This document shows, one piece after another, positions 35,042-43,900 of a stretch of 64,000 nt of DNA. The translations under genes and the position numbers were made by a program. Origin of the DNA: Acetobacterium woodii DSM 1030 (GTDB lineage: Bacteria > Bacillota > Clostridia > Eubacteriales > Eubacteriaceae). A model generated the notes under the pieces. That model was not told the origin of the DNA. It ran no database searches and saw only the letters and a list, made by a program, of their open reading frames with translations. Location: positions 1,849,732 through 1,913,731 of the forward strand of contig NC_016894.1 of NCBI RefSeq assembly GCF_000247605.1. The letters are read 5' to 3'. How positions within the stretch are numbered: position 1 is the first letter of the stretch; the number at the start of each line of letters is the position of its first letter.

Positions 35042-35365
35042 ATGCAAAATCAGGAATTATTAAAAGGTAGTGCCCAAATTCTGATCTTGAAAATGCTTGA
35101 AAATGAACCAATGTATGGGTATCAAATGATTAAAAATATGGAAGAACGATCGCAGCACACCTTTCATTGGAAAGAAGGGAGCTTGTATCCAATTCTTTAT
35201 AGTATGGAAAAAAAAGAATTAATTCTGGCTTATTGGGAAGAAAAACCACGTAAACGAAAATACTATCAGATCACTTCAAAAGGTAAAAAAGAACTGCTCA
35301 AACTTGAGGATGACTGGCGAATCTTCAGCCGGTCGATGAATCATTTGTTGGGCGGTGCGTTATGA
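35042..35365 (+). CDS. Short PadR family transcriptional regulator
   Basis: 107 residues, the short PadR-like type (winged helix only): LKMLENEPMYGYQMIKNMEE, HWKEGSLYPILYSMEKK, then the wing KRKYYQITSKGKKEL. It overlaps the next gene by four bases (ATGA), the common PadR/HAAS arrangement in Firmicutes. These repressors usually control their own membrane-protein operon in response to envelope stress or antibiotics. GGAGG site. Confidence 0.92.
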   Translation: MQNQELLKGSAQILILKMLENEPMYGYQMIKNMEERSQHTFHWKEGSLYPILYSMEKKELILAYWEEKPRKRKYYQITSKGKKELLKLEDDWRIFSRSMNHLLGGAL

Positions 35366-36219
35366 AAAATAGTTATGATACTTATGTTGAGACGGTACTT
35401 CAATCGGTGTTGGACGAAAAAAGACATCAGGAAATAAAAGATGAATTAATGGATCATTTGCAGTCCCGCGAAGAAGAACTGAGCGAAGATGAGCTTGATC
35501 CATCAGAAATTGAATTTCAGGTGCTGCAGGATATGGGATCACCGGAAGAACTGGGAAAAAACTTGAACCGGATTTATGGCATGAATCAAAAACCATTATG
35601 GGCGATCGGAATTAGTTCATCTTTATTGGCAGTTTTTAATGGTTATCTGATGATCCACGCGGGGATGTCAAACCTAAGCCAAGTTGTGATGGTGGCGCTT
35701 GGTTTAATCGTGAACTTAATGTGCATTTATGTGGTTGTAAAAACGAAAAAAAATTTGGACAAGGTCCGGGAAGAACGAATTTATTTTTCAGGGGATATTA
35801 AAACATATATTAAAAAATTGACAGATAAAATTTTGATCAGAGGGTTTTGTTTCCTGGTTGTCTTGATGATTGTTCTCGGTCTATTTGATTATTTTATGGA
35901 TGATTTTGAAAATAATTTATTAATAATAGGCTTTTTTTACGCTAGTTATTTATTTTTTTCCATTTTAAACAGTTATTATCCTAAAATGATTTTTTCTGAA
36001 ACTGGCGTTTATATTATGCATGATCTGCCAACGTTTAAGAGCTGGGAAGAAGTTGAGGGGTATGAGTGGCAACAAAAATTAAGCAATTATCAACTGCGTT
36101 TAAAAAACAAAAGATGGTTTAGTAAGATCCATATCGGATTTAATTCGAAAGAAAAAGATTTAGTAGATGACTTTTATAAAAAACATCAAAAATCTGAACA
36201 TCCTAAAACGCTCCAGTAA
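35362..36219 (+). CDS. HAAS-domain (DUF1700/DUF1129-like) membrane protein
   Basis: 285 residues. The N-terminal HAAS signalling helix pair is at about 1-70 (VLQSVLDEKRHQEIKDELMD, LQDMGSPEELGKNLNRIYG), followed by four hydrophobic segments at about 80-100, 105-125, 165-185 and 190-210. The cytoplasmic tail includes YEWQQKLSNYQLRLKNKRW, a PH-like pattern seen in YcxB/DUF5673 proteins. It is translationally coupled to the PadR gene and presumably works with it as a sensor or effector; the biochemical role is unknown. Confidence 0.8.
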   Translation: MKNSYDTYVETVLQSVLDEKRHQEIKDELMDHLQSREEELSEDELDPSEIEFQVLQDMGSPEELGKNLNRIYGMNQKPLWAIGISSSLLAVFNGYLMIHAGMSNLSQVVMVALGLIVNLMCIYVVVKTKKNLDKVREERIYFSGDIKTYIKKLTDKILIRGFCFLVVLMIVLGLFDYFMDDFENNLLIIGFFYASYLFFSILNSYYPKMIFSETGVYIMHDLPTFKSWEEVEGYEWQQKLSNYQLRLKNKRWFSKIHIGFNSKEKDLVDDFYKKHQKSEHPKTLQ

Positions 36220-36255
36220 TGATTAATGTGGGAATAATATTGTTTTTTAATTATT

Positions 36256-37011
36256 TTGTCAAGATTGAATTTGGGGGTGACGGAGATTAAAGAATTTTTT
36301 ATTAAAAAGCTTGCTCTAAGCAGTACCTTGGGACTCGATGAATATTTGCTTGAGTTGCCTGTTGTAAAGGCTTTGGCACGAGGTGCAACGATTGATTTTC
36401 AACAATCGGTGACTTTTTTAGTCGGTGAAAATGGGACCGGAAAATCAACTTTAATGGAAGCTTTGGCCATTGCGCTGGGTTTCAATGAAGAAGGCGGATC
36501 AAAAAACTTTCGTTTTTCAGCAGCTGCGACTGTGTCTAATTTATCGGACCAATTGGTGGTTTCAAAATTTATCTTACCAGATGATGGCTTCTTTTTGCGG
36601 GCTGAAAGTTTTTATAATTTGGCGACGAAGGTTGATGAATTAGGTGTTAGTGGATATGGCAATCGGTCCCTGCATAATCAGTCTCATGGCGAAAGCTTCT
36701 TAACACTGGTTGAAGAGCGTTTTCGTGGAAATGGGCTTTATCTGTTGGATGAACCGGAAGCAGCATTGTCACCGATGCGAATTTTATCATTAATGGTACA
36801 GCTTGATCGCTTAGTGAAAGCAAAATCCCAGGTGATCATTGCAACCCATTCGCCAATTCTGATGACTTATCCCGGGGCAACCATTTATTCCCTGGATTAT
36901 GATGGAATAAAGAAGGTAAATTATCAAGAAACAGAGCATTTTAAACTGACTAAAGAATTTCTTAATGAGCCGTCACGGATGCTACATTACTTATTAGACG
37001 ATCCAGAATGA
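36256..37011 (+). CDS. AAA/ABC-type ATPase (predicted ATPase, COG3910-like)
   Basis: Up to 251 residues. Walker A FLVGENGTGKSTLMEALAIA; a signature-like region HNQSHGESFLTLVEERF; Walker B GLYLLDEPEAALSPMRILS; H-loop IIATHSPILM. These are stand-alone SMC/Rad50-like ATPases without coiled coil, role unclear, sometimes linked to phage defence or DNA transactions. The start is uncertain: TTG codons at 36256 and 36265 and a GTG at 36277 are in frame, none with a well-spaced Shine-Dalgarno site. Confidence 0.8.
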   Translation: MSRLNLGVTEIKEFFIKKLALSSTLGLDEYLLELPVVKALARGATIDFQQSVTFLVGENGTGKSTLMEALAIALGFNEEGGSKNFRFSAAATVSNLSDQLVVSKFILPDDGFFLRAESFYNLATKVDELGVSGYGNRSLHNQSHGESFLTLVEERFRGNGLYLLDEPEAALSPMRILSLMVQLDRLVKAKSQVIIATHSPILMTYPGATIYSLDYDGIKKVNYQETEHFKLTKEFLNEPSRMLHYLLDDPE

Positions 37012-37065
37012 AACGATAATTAAGGTGCAGGATTAAATTTAAAGATCAATAAACGAGGTGAAAAA

Positions 37066-37527
37066 ATGAAAAAAAGATGGTTTGCAGTGGTTTGTATTGC
37101 TTTGTTATTATTTTGTATTACAGGATGTGATCAACTAACGGAAGCGAAAAATAAGGCAGAAGATTTATATGCCTCAAAGGTTGAGCTGATCGGGGATAAT
37201 TCGGCTGTTTCGCATTTAATTGAAAAAATTGGGTTGGGAAATATCACCAATTACACCATTGAATTAAAAACTGAAAAAGAGCCATATGGTTTAATCATCA
37301 ACGTTAAAGAAATGGACGGATCGTTTGCTGAAAATGATTTCTCAGCAACTGCAGTGGAATTGCTCGGTCTGATTAAAAATCTCGATTATGTGGAGATTAC
37401 CAATGGTCAGGATTCTTACAAGTTAACCGAAGCAGAAGCATCGGCGATGATTAATGAAAATGTCAAAACGTTGGGTGAGTCACAAGAAAAATTAAAAACG
37501 GTTATTGATCAATTAACAAATAAGTAA
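37066..37527 (+). CDS. Small lipoprotein of unknown function
   Basis: 153 residues. Lipoprotein signal peptide: KKR, a hydrophobic run to residue 19 and a lipobox-like ITGC with Cys21 as the lipidated residue. The rest is an alpha/beta domain (NITNYTIELKTEKEPYGLII, LGLIKNLDYVEITNGQDSY) of a kind seen as DUF4825-like in Clostridia. AGGTGA site before the ATG. The product would be exposed on the outer face of the membrane. No neighbour explains its role. Confidence 0.8.
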   Translation: MKKRWFAVVCIALLLFCITGCDQLTEAKNKAEDLYASKVELIGDNSAVSHLIEKIGLGNITNYTIELKTEKEPYGLIINVKEMDGSFAENDFSATAVELLGLIKNLDYVEITNGQDSYKLTEAEASAMINENVKTLGESQEKLKTVIDQLTNK

Positions 37528-37565
37528 ACCAGTGGGAACAAAAAAATCGATTTAGAAAGTAGGCA

Positions 37566-37835
37566 ATGATGCTAAAACAAGATTATCTTCAAGCCCAAAT
37601 TGTTATGAAACAGGCTCAAATTGATTTAGAGAATATTTTTAATACTACAAAACCAGAAAGTGCTGAAGATCAGGAGGCCCATAATAGTTTATTAAAGCTC
37701 ATTGATCAATTAAAGAGTATTGATGCTTATTACGATCATCTGAAAATCACAAAAATCGAAGCATTGTCTCCCAATGAAAAACTTTTTGTCAATCTCATCA
37801 AACTTAATAAAGAGCAAGTTAATCAGAAGTTCTGA
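37566..37835 (+). CDS. Hypothetical protein, 89 residues
   Basis: Small, helical, charged protein without cysteines or membrane segments. ATG at 37566 (a second Met follows at once) with an AAAGTAGG-type site a few bases upstream. It lies 39 nt behind the lipoprotein gene in the same orientation. I do not recognise the family; a helical-hairpin protein is likely from the regular leucine/isoleucine spacing. Confidence 0.6.
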   Translation: MMLKQDYLQAQIVMKQAQIDLENIFNTTKPESAEDQEAHNSLLKLIDQLKSIDAYYDHLKITKIEALSPNEKLFVNLIKLNKEQVNQKF

Positions 37836-37965
37836 TTGGCTCTGATGAGATAAGCAAACATGACTATTTAATTTAATCATAATGTTTAAATTAGGCGATT
37901 AATTAACGATTCGGTTGAGTTCGGAAAGACCGATAATGATCAATCAAATGGATTTAACGGAGTCG

Positions 37966-38559
37966 TTAATATTTAGAAAATTCGTTTTGAACACCATTGG
38001 TTGTAACGGCAATAAGCAGTTCTAAAAATTGTTCAGTCGGTAGATCTTTGCCATTTATGTACCACTTTGAAACGGTACTGAGGATCGCAGCACTTTGATA
38101 TTCCATTAAATATTTCACTTTTAGCAATTCTTCATGTGTTAGCTGTTGGTACATAGAAAGCACCGATGGCGTTAATTTTGTTAAGACTTTTAGTCTAAAA
38201 TTGGGGTCACCATTTTCACTTAATAAAACAGGCAGATAAGTTTTGTTTTTTTCAAAAAATTCAAGAATTGATTGTAAAACAAAACTTTTTTCTTGACGGT
38301 TAAAATAGTTACCATCAAAAACATTCTTAAGAATAATTTTTTCAAAATCTTCGATAGTAATAGTTTGTGTTTCAATATCATCTAAAATATCGTAAACATC
38401 TTTAAAATAAACATAAAAAGTTGAGCGATTGTAACCAGCCAGTTCACAAACTTCTTTTACAGTAATTTTTTCAATTCTTTTTTTACAATATAATTTCCAA
38501 AACGAATCAATTAAATTCTGCCGCGTAATTTGCGTGGTCGATGATAACGGTGTGTCCAT
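37966..38559 (-). CDS. TetR family regulator of the divergent ABC exporter
   Basis: 197 residues. N-terminal helix-turn-helix (RQNLIDSFWKLYCKKRIEKI, VKEVCELAGYNRSTFYVYF), then a TetR_C-type helical domain, of the group found beside YhgE or ABC exporters. GAGGT site before the ATG. It is divergent from the ABC ATPase/permease pair at 38720 with an 18-bp dyad between, so it probably represses that pair until a substrate drug is present. Confidence 0.87.
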   Translation of the reverse strand: MDTPLSSTTQITRQNLIDSFWKLYCKKRIEKITVKEVCELAGYNRSTFYVYFKDVYDILDDIETQTITIEDFEKIILKNVFDGNYFNRQEKSFVLQSILEFFEKNKTYLPVLLSENGDPNFRLKVLTKLTPSVLSMYQQLTHEELLKVKYLMEYQSAAILSTVSKWYINGKDLPTEQFLELLIAVTTNGVQNEFSKY

Positions 38560-38575
38560 ATAATAATGACCTCAT

Positions 38576-38593
38576 TGATAAAATAGTTTATCA
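38576..38593. promoter_or_regulatory. Dyad operator in the TetR-ABC intergenic region
   Basis: TGATAAA-ATAG-TTTATCA, a perfect 7-bp inverted repeat just upstream of the TetR Shine-Dalgarno site. Confidence 0.6.
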
Positions 38594-38719
38594 TAATTAT
38601 AAACGAATTAAACAGAATTAACAAGATAATCCAACAGATGTCAATGGTTTGTTGGTTGCAATTGAACGAGGTTCGAACTAAAATTAGGATAGTTAAAAAT
38701 AAAGAAGAGGAAATGTCAA

Positions 38720-39451
38720 ATGAAAATAGAAGTTAATAACGTTGATAAATCATTCAAAAAACAACAGGTTCTGAATCAGATCACGTTAACCATTGATTCA
38801 GGTCACATTTTTTGTTTGTTAGGCGCATCAGGTTCTGGAAAAACAACATTGCTAAGAATCATAATGGGGGCAATACCAGCTGATAATGGTACAGTCACAA
38901 TTGGTGATCGATTCGTTCCAAATAAACAGTTACTTGCAAAAATGGGTTATATGCCACAAAGCGAAGCCTTATACGACGAATTATCGGGTTGGGAAAATCT
39001 TGAATTTTTTTCAGGACTCCATCATCAAAGTCGAAAAAACTTTGAACAAAAAGCCAACGAATTGCTGGAAATTGTCGATATGGTTTGCGATAAAGATAAG
39101 TTGATCCGGGATTGTTCCGGCGGGATGAAAAAACGAATATCTCTGGCAGTTGCCTTGATTCATCAACCAAAACTGCTTTTATTGGATGAACCAACTGTCG
39201 GGGTAGATCCGGTTTTGCGACGCCAAATTTGGAAATATTTAAGAAGATTAAAAGACGAAGGGACTACGATTTTGGTGACGACCCATGTTATGGATGAGGT
39301 TATCTGGTGTGATGATGCGGCATTGCTTCGTAATGGTCAGATCATCGCTAAAGATACGGTAAAAAACTTAATTGATCGAACTCCAAATGGAAACATCGAG
39401 GATTTGTTTTTTATGGATAACCAGTTAAAACAGGAGGGTGAATCATGTTAA
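38720..39451 (+). CDS. ABC transporter ATP-binding protein (DrrA/NatA-like exporter)
   Basis: 243 residues, one nucleotide-binding domain: Walker A LLGASGSGKTTLLR, Q-loop MGYMPQSEALYDELS, signature DCSGGMKKRISLA, Walker B LLLLDEPTVGVDP, H-loop VTTHVMDEV. The Q-loop and GVDP variant match ABC-2 type exporters. Its stop overlaps the start of the permease gene by 7 nt. The TetR gene upstream suggests a drug or toxic-metabolite efflux pump. Confidence 0.92.
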   Translation: MKIEVNNVDKSFKKQQVLNQITLTIDSGHIFCLLGASGSGKTTLLRIIMGAIPADNGTVTIGDRFVPNKQLLAKMGYMPQSEALYDELSGWENLEFFSGLHHQSRKNFEQKANELLEIVDMVCDKDKLIRDCSGGMKKRISLAVALIHQPKLLLLDEPTVGVDPVLRRQIWKYLRRLKDEGTTILVTTHVMDEVIWCDDAALLRNGQIIAKDTVKNLIDRTPNGNIEDLFFMDNQLKQEGESC

Positions 39452-40455
39452 GCATAATTAAACGGATACTTGGTCAAATAAAAAATGACAAACGTTCACT
39501 GGGATTACTCTTATTTGCGCCACTTCTGGTGTTAACCTTACTGTATTTTATTTTGGGTGACGCTAATTATATTCCCCAGATTGCCGTATTTGATATGAAT
39601 GAAAAGTTTGTGACTGAGCTTGAAAAAAATGCTGATGTTATTGAAGAAAATGAAAAACCATTAGGTATAGATTTTTTAGAAACCAATGGAATTGATGCGT
39701 TCATATGGTCGGACACAAAAGGAATACACATCGAGATGCTCGAGCAGAATTCAAAGTCAGCAGCAGTCATAACAGCGGTCCAAAATACCATCAAGGTTTT
39801 ACAACCGGCTCAAAATGAATTAATTATCGACTATGTCTACGATACCGCCAGCGATAACCAAATGGATTCTTTAGCTTATGTTTTTTTAGGTGTTATATCA
39901 TTTTTCTTTGTGTTTATTCTTTCCGGAATGTCATTTGTGAGGGAACGTTTTGGACAGACCCTAGAACGGATGCTGATGACACCGATTAGTCGAGTTGATG
40001 TTATTGGCGGCTATACAATTGGTTATGGATTGATGGCGGCAATACAAAGTGTTGTGATTATTTTGTATTCTGTTTATGTACTTCGGCTTCATGTTGAAGG
40101 TTCAGTGGCTTTATGTATAGCAGTTATGATTTTAATGGCTTTTTCAGCGGTATCCATTGGAGCATTGGTTTCTATTTTCGCCAATAACGAATTACAACTG
40201 GTTCAGTTTATTCCGGTGATTGTAATTCCACAGATCTTTTTTACCGGTCTGATCCCTCTTGATACAATTCCCTTTGGATTAGGAAATCTATGCTATTTAA
40301 CACCTATTTATTATGGTTGCACGGCCTTGGAAATGATCATGATTCAAGGAAAGGGATTTTGGGAGATCTGGCCCTGGTTAGCTGGATCAAGTGCGTTTAT
40401 CGGAATATTATTTTTAGTGAATGTGATGGCATTAAAAAAATATCGAAGACTTTAA
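39445..40455 (+). CDS. ABC-2 type exporter permease
   Basis: 336 residues. One N-terminal membrane segment (about 18-36), an extracytoplasmic domain (about 40-145), then five membrane segments to the end, the usual ABC-2/YhgE-like layout (SFVRERFGQTLERMLMTPIS between TM2 and TM3). Coupled to the ATPase gene by overlap. AGGAGGG site inside the ATPase coding end. Confidence 0.9.
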   Translation: MLSIIKRILGQIKNDKRSLGLLLFAPLLVLTLLYFILGDANYIPQIAVFDMNEKFVTELEKNADVIEENEKPLGIDFLETNGIDAFIWSDTKGIHIEMLEQNSKSAAVITAVQNTIKVLQPAQNELIIDYVYDTASDNQMDSLAYVFLGVISFFFVFILSGMSFVRERFGQTLERMLMTPISRVDVIGGYTIGYGLMAAIQSVVIILYSVYVLRLHVEGSVALCIAVMILMAFSAVSIGALVSIFANNELQLVQFIPVIVIPQIFFTGLIPLDTIPFGLGNLCYLTPIYYGCTALEMIMIQGKGFWEIWPWLAGSSAFIGILFLVNVMALKKYRRL

Positions 40456-40537
40456 TAAAAAGCGTTATCGAAATAGCTGCTAATGAGTTGTTTATAATAA
40501 AATGATAATAGTTTATGGCAATAAGCAATCGTTTATT

Positions 40538-40574
40538 AAAAAATCTCTTTGGTATTTGCCAAAGGGATTTTTTT
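40538..40574 (+). terminator. Terminator of the ABC exporter operon
   Basis: AAATCTCTTTGG and CCAAAGGGATTT arms around TATTTG, followed by a T run. Confidence 0.85.
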
Positions 40575-40594
40575 CAGATTTACGAACATAAAAA

Positions 40595-40626
40595 AATCTC
40601 CTAAAAACCAAAGGCTTTAGGAGATT
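40595..40626. terminator. Terminator of the polyferredoxin gene (minus strand), possibly bidirectional
   Basis: AATCTCCTAAA and TTTAGGAGATT pair perfectly over 11 bp. On the minus strand the T run after it is formed by A6 at 40591-40596. Confidence 0.8.
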
Positions 40627-40647
40627 AAAGGTTGGTTAGTTTTTAAA

Positions 40648-42027
40648 TTACTGCAAGGATTCTTTTACTTGTTGAAAATCATAACCCGGTGAAACCGTAG
40701 ATATTTCTTTTAAAAGTGTTTGTGCAGGGACATTTTCGGGAATTTTGAAAAGGGTATAAAAGGTCGGGGCATCCATCGCTAAAGTATCCATCGCCTCCTG
40801 AATGCTCATGGAACCTTTAATACCACTGACATCGACTAGCCCGGTGGCATTTTCTGATGAGGACGGTGTTTCAGTCAGCGTTGTTTTACTGCTAGATTCA
40901 CCGCCGGCCTTCTCTTTAGCCGCATCAAATGCAAATTCCGGGAATTCAGCGGAGATATCTTTGAATTTTGTACTTTTTGAAACGCCGGCAGGGATGCCTA
41001 ATTGCTGATAGACCTCTTCCAATGAAAGTCCTGTTTTAACTGCGGCATCTTCAATGGTATCATAACCTTTTACTTCATAAATGGGAATGATTTCGCCTTG
41101 TTCGAGGGCCTTGGGCAGCACTTCAAAATTGCCAGTTAACTGAGCGATGAAAATTGTACCGAAAAATAAACCAACGACCATTAAAAGCATTACCATCGGG
41201 TGAATTGTTTTTTTGGCGGTTTTGATTTCGAGGGCTCCTTTAACCGGACAGGCCAGAACACATTCATTACAATTGAGACATTCAGCAGTAGTTACTTGAT
41301 CTAGCTTTTCAACTTCAATATTGACCGGACAAGATTTGTCACATTTTTTGCAATGGACGCAAAGATTGTCATCACGTTTTATTTTTGTCGGACTTATTTT
41401 ACCGATGATGGCGTAGAAAGCCCCGGCCGGACACAAATATTTACAGAAAAATCGATCATATAGAAAAGAACCAATCAGGGTAATCGCTAATAAGACAAAA
41501 CCAATAATGGTAAAGGGATCTTCTTCAATCGAACCTGCGGCAGAAGATAAATGCGAGTAGGCTGAATAGGGATCATAGGGAGACATCCAAAGTGAGCCAT
41601 AATACCAGGCCATGCCAATTGTCAGCACCAGTATAAAATATTTGAGATAACGGGCGACCTTATCAACTTGGGGAGGGATGATAAAACGTTTTTTGAATAA
41701 TTTCTGTCTAATTTTCCCAAATAGTTCCTGTAATGCACCGAAGGGACAAAGTAGTCCACAGAAACTTCGGCGAAAAAGAATGCCCAGCGTTACGGTTAAT
41801 GCCAGTAAAACAACCGTGCCGGAATAAATTTTTTTAATAAAGCTACCAGTAAAGAGCAGTGCATAAAGACTTTCTAAGGCGCCATAGGGACATAACGCAT
41901 GGATCGAGGGGGCTTTCCCACCACCTAAAACCTGATGCATATATGACTCATAAGTAACCCATAGGAGTAGGCCGACCAATATCAGGAGTCTTGACCACTT
42001 TGAAACTTTTTTCCAATTCACATTCAT
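40648..42027 (-). CDS. Membrane-bound 4Fe-4S polyferredoxin (NapH-like) with duplicated C-terminal domain
   Basis: 459 residues. Five to six membrane segments in the first 300 residues carry two CxxxCP motifs of the NapH/RdxA family (CGLLCPFGA at about 90, CKYLCPAGA at about 195). Two classical [4Fe-4S] sites follow (CVHCKKCDKSCP at 223-234 and CLNCNECVLACP at 250-261). After a last membrane segment, two copies of a roughly 55-residue domain occur (319-374 and 403-457), joined by a Ser/Thr-rich linker. Each has an x-K-G start, a central IP and a later KDIS or KEIS. It probably moves electrons across or along the membrane between ferredoxin and an extracytoplasmic acceptor; the partner is unknown. 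Confidence 0.85.
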   Translation of the reverse strand: MNVNWKKVSKWSRLLILVGLLLWVTYESYMHQVLGGGKAPSIHALCPYGALESLYALLFTGSFIKKIYSGTVVLLALTVTLGILFRRSFCGLLCPFGALQELFGKIRQKLFKKRFIIPPQVDKVARYLKYFILVLTIGMAWYYGSLWMSPYDPYSAYSHLSSAAGSIEEDPFTIIGFVLLAITLIGSFLYDRFFCKYLCPAGAFYAIIGKISPTKIKRDDNLCVHCKKCDKSCPVNIEVEKLDQVTTAECLNCNECVLACPVKGALEIKTAKKTIHPMVMLLMVVGLFFGTIFIAQLTGNFEVLPKALEQGEIIPIYEVKGYDTIEDAAVKTGLSLEEVYQQLGIPAGVSKSTKFKDISAEFPEFAFDAAKEKAGGESSSKTTLTETPSSSENATGLVDVSGIKGSMSIQEAMDTLAMDAPTFYTLFKIPENVPAQTLLKEISTVSPGYDFQQVKESLQ

Positions 42028-42172
42028 TTGTAATACCTCTCTGGATAAAATTTAATTGTTTTGGCAGTTGTTTAACAACCATGATTTGACTAAGATGATT
42101 CATTTTGTTGGTTTAGATCTTTTGTTTCAAAAATAATGGCGGGTAAAGAGTTGGATTTAAAACTAAGTTTAT

Positions 42173-42214
42173 TTAAAAAAACAATGATGTCAATAAAATA
42201 GCAATCAATTTCAT
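42173..42214 (-). other. Possible 13-residue hydrophobic peptide ORF (MKLIAILLTSLFF)
   Basis: An ATG at 42214 stands 6 nt behind a perfect AGGAGGG site on the minus strand, but the frame ends after 13 codons. It lies 146 nt upstream of the polyferredoxin gene, so it could be a leader peptide or a decayed start. The rest of the 42028-42395 gap shows only the terminator at 42321. Confidence 0.3.
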
Positions 42215-42320
42215 GTGAACCCTCCTATATTCGCTTTTGCTAATTTTATTTTCTGAAGGAATTGTACAGTTGTTATGTGTCATTATTGTGTCAAAATTTT
42301 AAGAGAACAGCGGCAGAAAT

Positions 42321-42354
42321 AAAAAAAGCCTTGATCAAAAAAGACCAAAGCTTT
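42321..42354 (-). terminator. Terminator of the hypothetical gene at 42396
   Basis: On the minus strand AAAGCTTTGGTC and GATCAAGGCTTT pair with one mismatch and one wobble around T6, followed by a T run. Confidence 0.7.
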
Positions 42355-42395
42355 CATTATTAATTTGGAAAAATAAATTATCGGGAGATCCGGAA

Positions 42396-42785
42396 TTAAT
42401 GAACGATATTATTATCCCAGTGAGGTGGATTTTCTAGCAACTCATCTAAATCAGATTCGTTTAGGTGTTCTTCAAATGCTTTGGCATAGATTTTTAACAT
42501 CGCATTAATCTGAGTCGTATATAACCAGTTCAGATCTTTTAAAACATTAAGAATCGCAAGGGTGTCAGCGATAATCGTTGCCTGTGTTTTATAGATTAAG
42601 AGGGCTTCATAATCGTCAGGATTTTTTTTGCCATTGGACTCAAAAACGATGCCTTCTTCGGGTCCGTTGGGATTAGTGTTAACGGAAGATTTATACAATT
42701 CAAAGCCATTGTAAAATTCTTCATGGGTTAGCTTTTTTAATTGATCAATCGTTTCTTTGATCTTGGTGACGGCTTCTAAACTCAT
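42396..42785 (-). CDS. Hypothetical protein, 129 residues
   Basis: Soluble, acidic, mostly helical (IKETIDQLKKLTHEEFYNGF at the start, ADTLAILNVLKDLNWLYTTQ in the middle, an Asp/Glu-rich end). No cysteines and no membrane segment. A clear start: ATG at 42785 after a GAGGTAA-type site; a terminator follows. I do not recognise the family. It stands alone between the polyferredoxin gene and the divergent MBL gene. Confidence 0.7.
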   Translation of the reverse strand: MSLEAVTKIKETIDQLKKLTHEEFYNGFELYKSSVNTNPNGPEEGIVFESNGKKNPDDYEALLIYKTQATIIADTLAILNVLKDLNWLYTTQINAMLKIYAKAFEEHLNESDLDELLENPPHWDNNIVH

Positions 42786-42954
42786 TTATTTACCTCAATT
42801 TCAGTTTCAATTTTAAACTAATCATAATAATAAATAAAATTAACGTCAAGATAAAAAAATATTTATCAACCAAATCAAATATATTGCATCTCGGAGTGGG
42901 AGCAGTTACAATAAAATTAAAGGATAAATATTAGTTAAAATGGGGAGAATATCA

Positions 42955-43761
42955 ATGCGTCTGAAAGTTGTTGTTGATAATAATACTTATATCGATGAAT
43001 ATTATTGGGGGGAACCGGGGGTTTCTTATTATATTGAAGATGGATCGGATAGCTTGCTTTTTGATGTGGGTTATACAAATTTATTTTTAATTAATGCCGA
43101 AGCCATGAATATTAAGCTAAAAAAAATAGCAAGCGTTATTTTGTCCCATGGTCACGACGATCATACAAGAGGTCTGATTAGTTTATTTGAAAGAGACTGG
43201 GATAAGCCGCTTCAGGTCATCGCACATCCAGATGTTTTTAACTACAAAGAAGTTGAACGGCTAAAAATATCGGCACCTTATTCCCGCGCGGAAATGGAAA
43301 CACGGTGTGATTTGAAACTCACCCGGGAACCGATGAAAGTAACCAAGAATATCATATTTCTGGGAGAAATCCCTCGTACTCAGATATTTGAAAAGCCTGA
43401 ACCAATTGGTCAGCAATGGGTCCGGGATAAAATGGAGGATGATTATCTTTTAGATGACTCGGCACTTGTTTATCAGTCTGACAAAGGGATTTATATTATC
43501 ACCGGATGTTCGCACAGTGGAATCTGTAATATTATTGAATATGCCAAAGTGGTAACCGGAGATCAACGGATTTGTGGCGTTATTGGAGGATTCCATTTAT
43601 TTGACGTGACCGCTCGGGTGGAACAGACGATCGCATATTTTGTAAACAATGGCATTCGTGAAATTTATCCCTGTCATTGTACCTCCTTTGCGGTAAAAGC
43701 GGCCTTTCATCAAGTTATTCCGGTTCACGAAGTTGGCGTTGGGTTGACCTTAGACTGGTAG
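42955..43761 (+). CDS. MBL-fold metallohydrolase (7,8-dihydropterin-6-yl-methyl-4-aminobenzenesulfonate 5'-phosphate synthase-like)
   Basis: 268 residues from the ATG at 42955, whose GGGGAGAA site lies inside a longer open frame starting at 42940. Metal ligands: SHGHDDHTRGL (HxHxDH), GCSHSGICN and GGFHLFD, with CHCTS near the end. The family (COG1237) hydrolyses phosphodiesters and includes methanogen enzymes acting on pterin or related substrates; in acetogens the role is open. The GHDDH pattern suggests two zinc or iron ions. Terminator downstream. Confidence 0.85.
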   Translation: MRLKVVVDNNTYIDEYYWGEPGVSYYIEDGSDSLLFDVGYTNLFLINAEAMNIKLKKIASVILSHGHDDHTRGLISLFERDWDKPLQVIAHPDVFNYKEVERLKISAPYSRAEMETRCDLKLTREPMKVTKNIIFLGEIPRTQIFEKPEPIGQQWVRDKMEDDYLLDDSALVYQSDKGIYIITGCSHSGICNIIEYAKVVTGDQRICGVIGGFHLFDVTARVEQTIAYFVNNGIREIYPCHCTSFAVKAAFHQVIPVHEVGVGLTLDW

Positions 43762-43849
43762 GTGTATTGAGAACGGATTAATTAAAGATGGCGGACGAAT
43801 CTTAAGTTATAAAGTTTGAACAGAATTTGATTGTAGATGAAAAAAGCGA

Positions 43850-43888
43850 AAATCCCGAAGCTGTTTAATCAACTTTCGGGATTTTTTT
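43850..43888. terminator. Bidirectional terminator
   Basis: AAATCCCGAA and TTCGGGATTT pair around a 15-nt loop, with T7 to the right and A5 to the left. It separates the convergent MBL and dehydrogenase genes. Confidence 0.87.
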
Positions 43889-43900
43889 GATTTTTAGATA

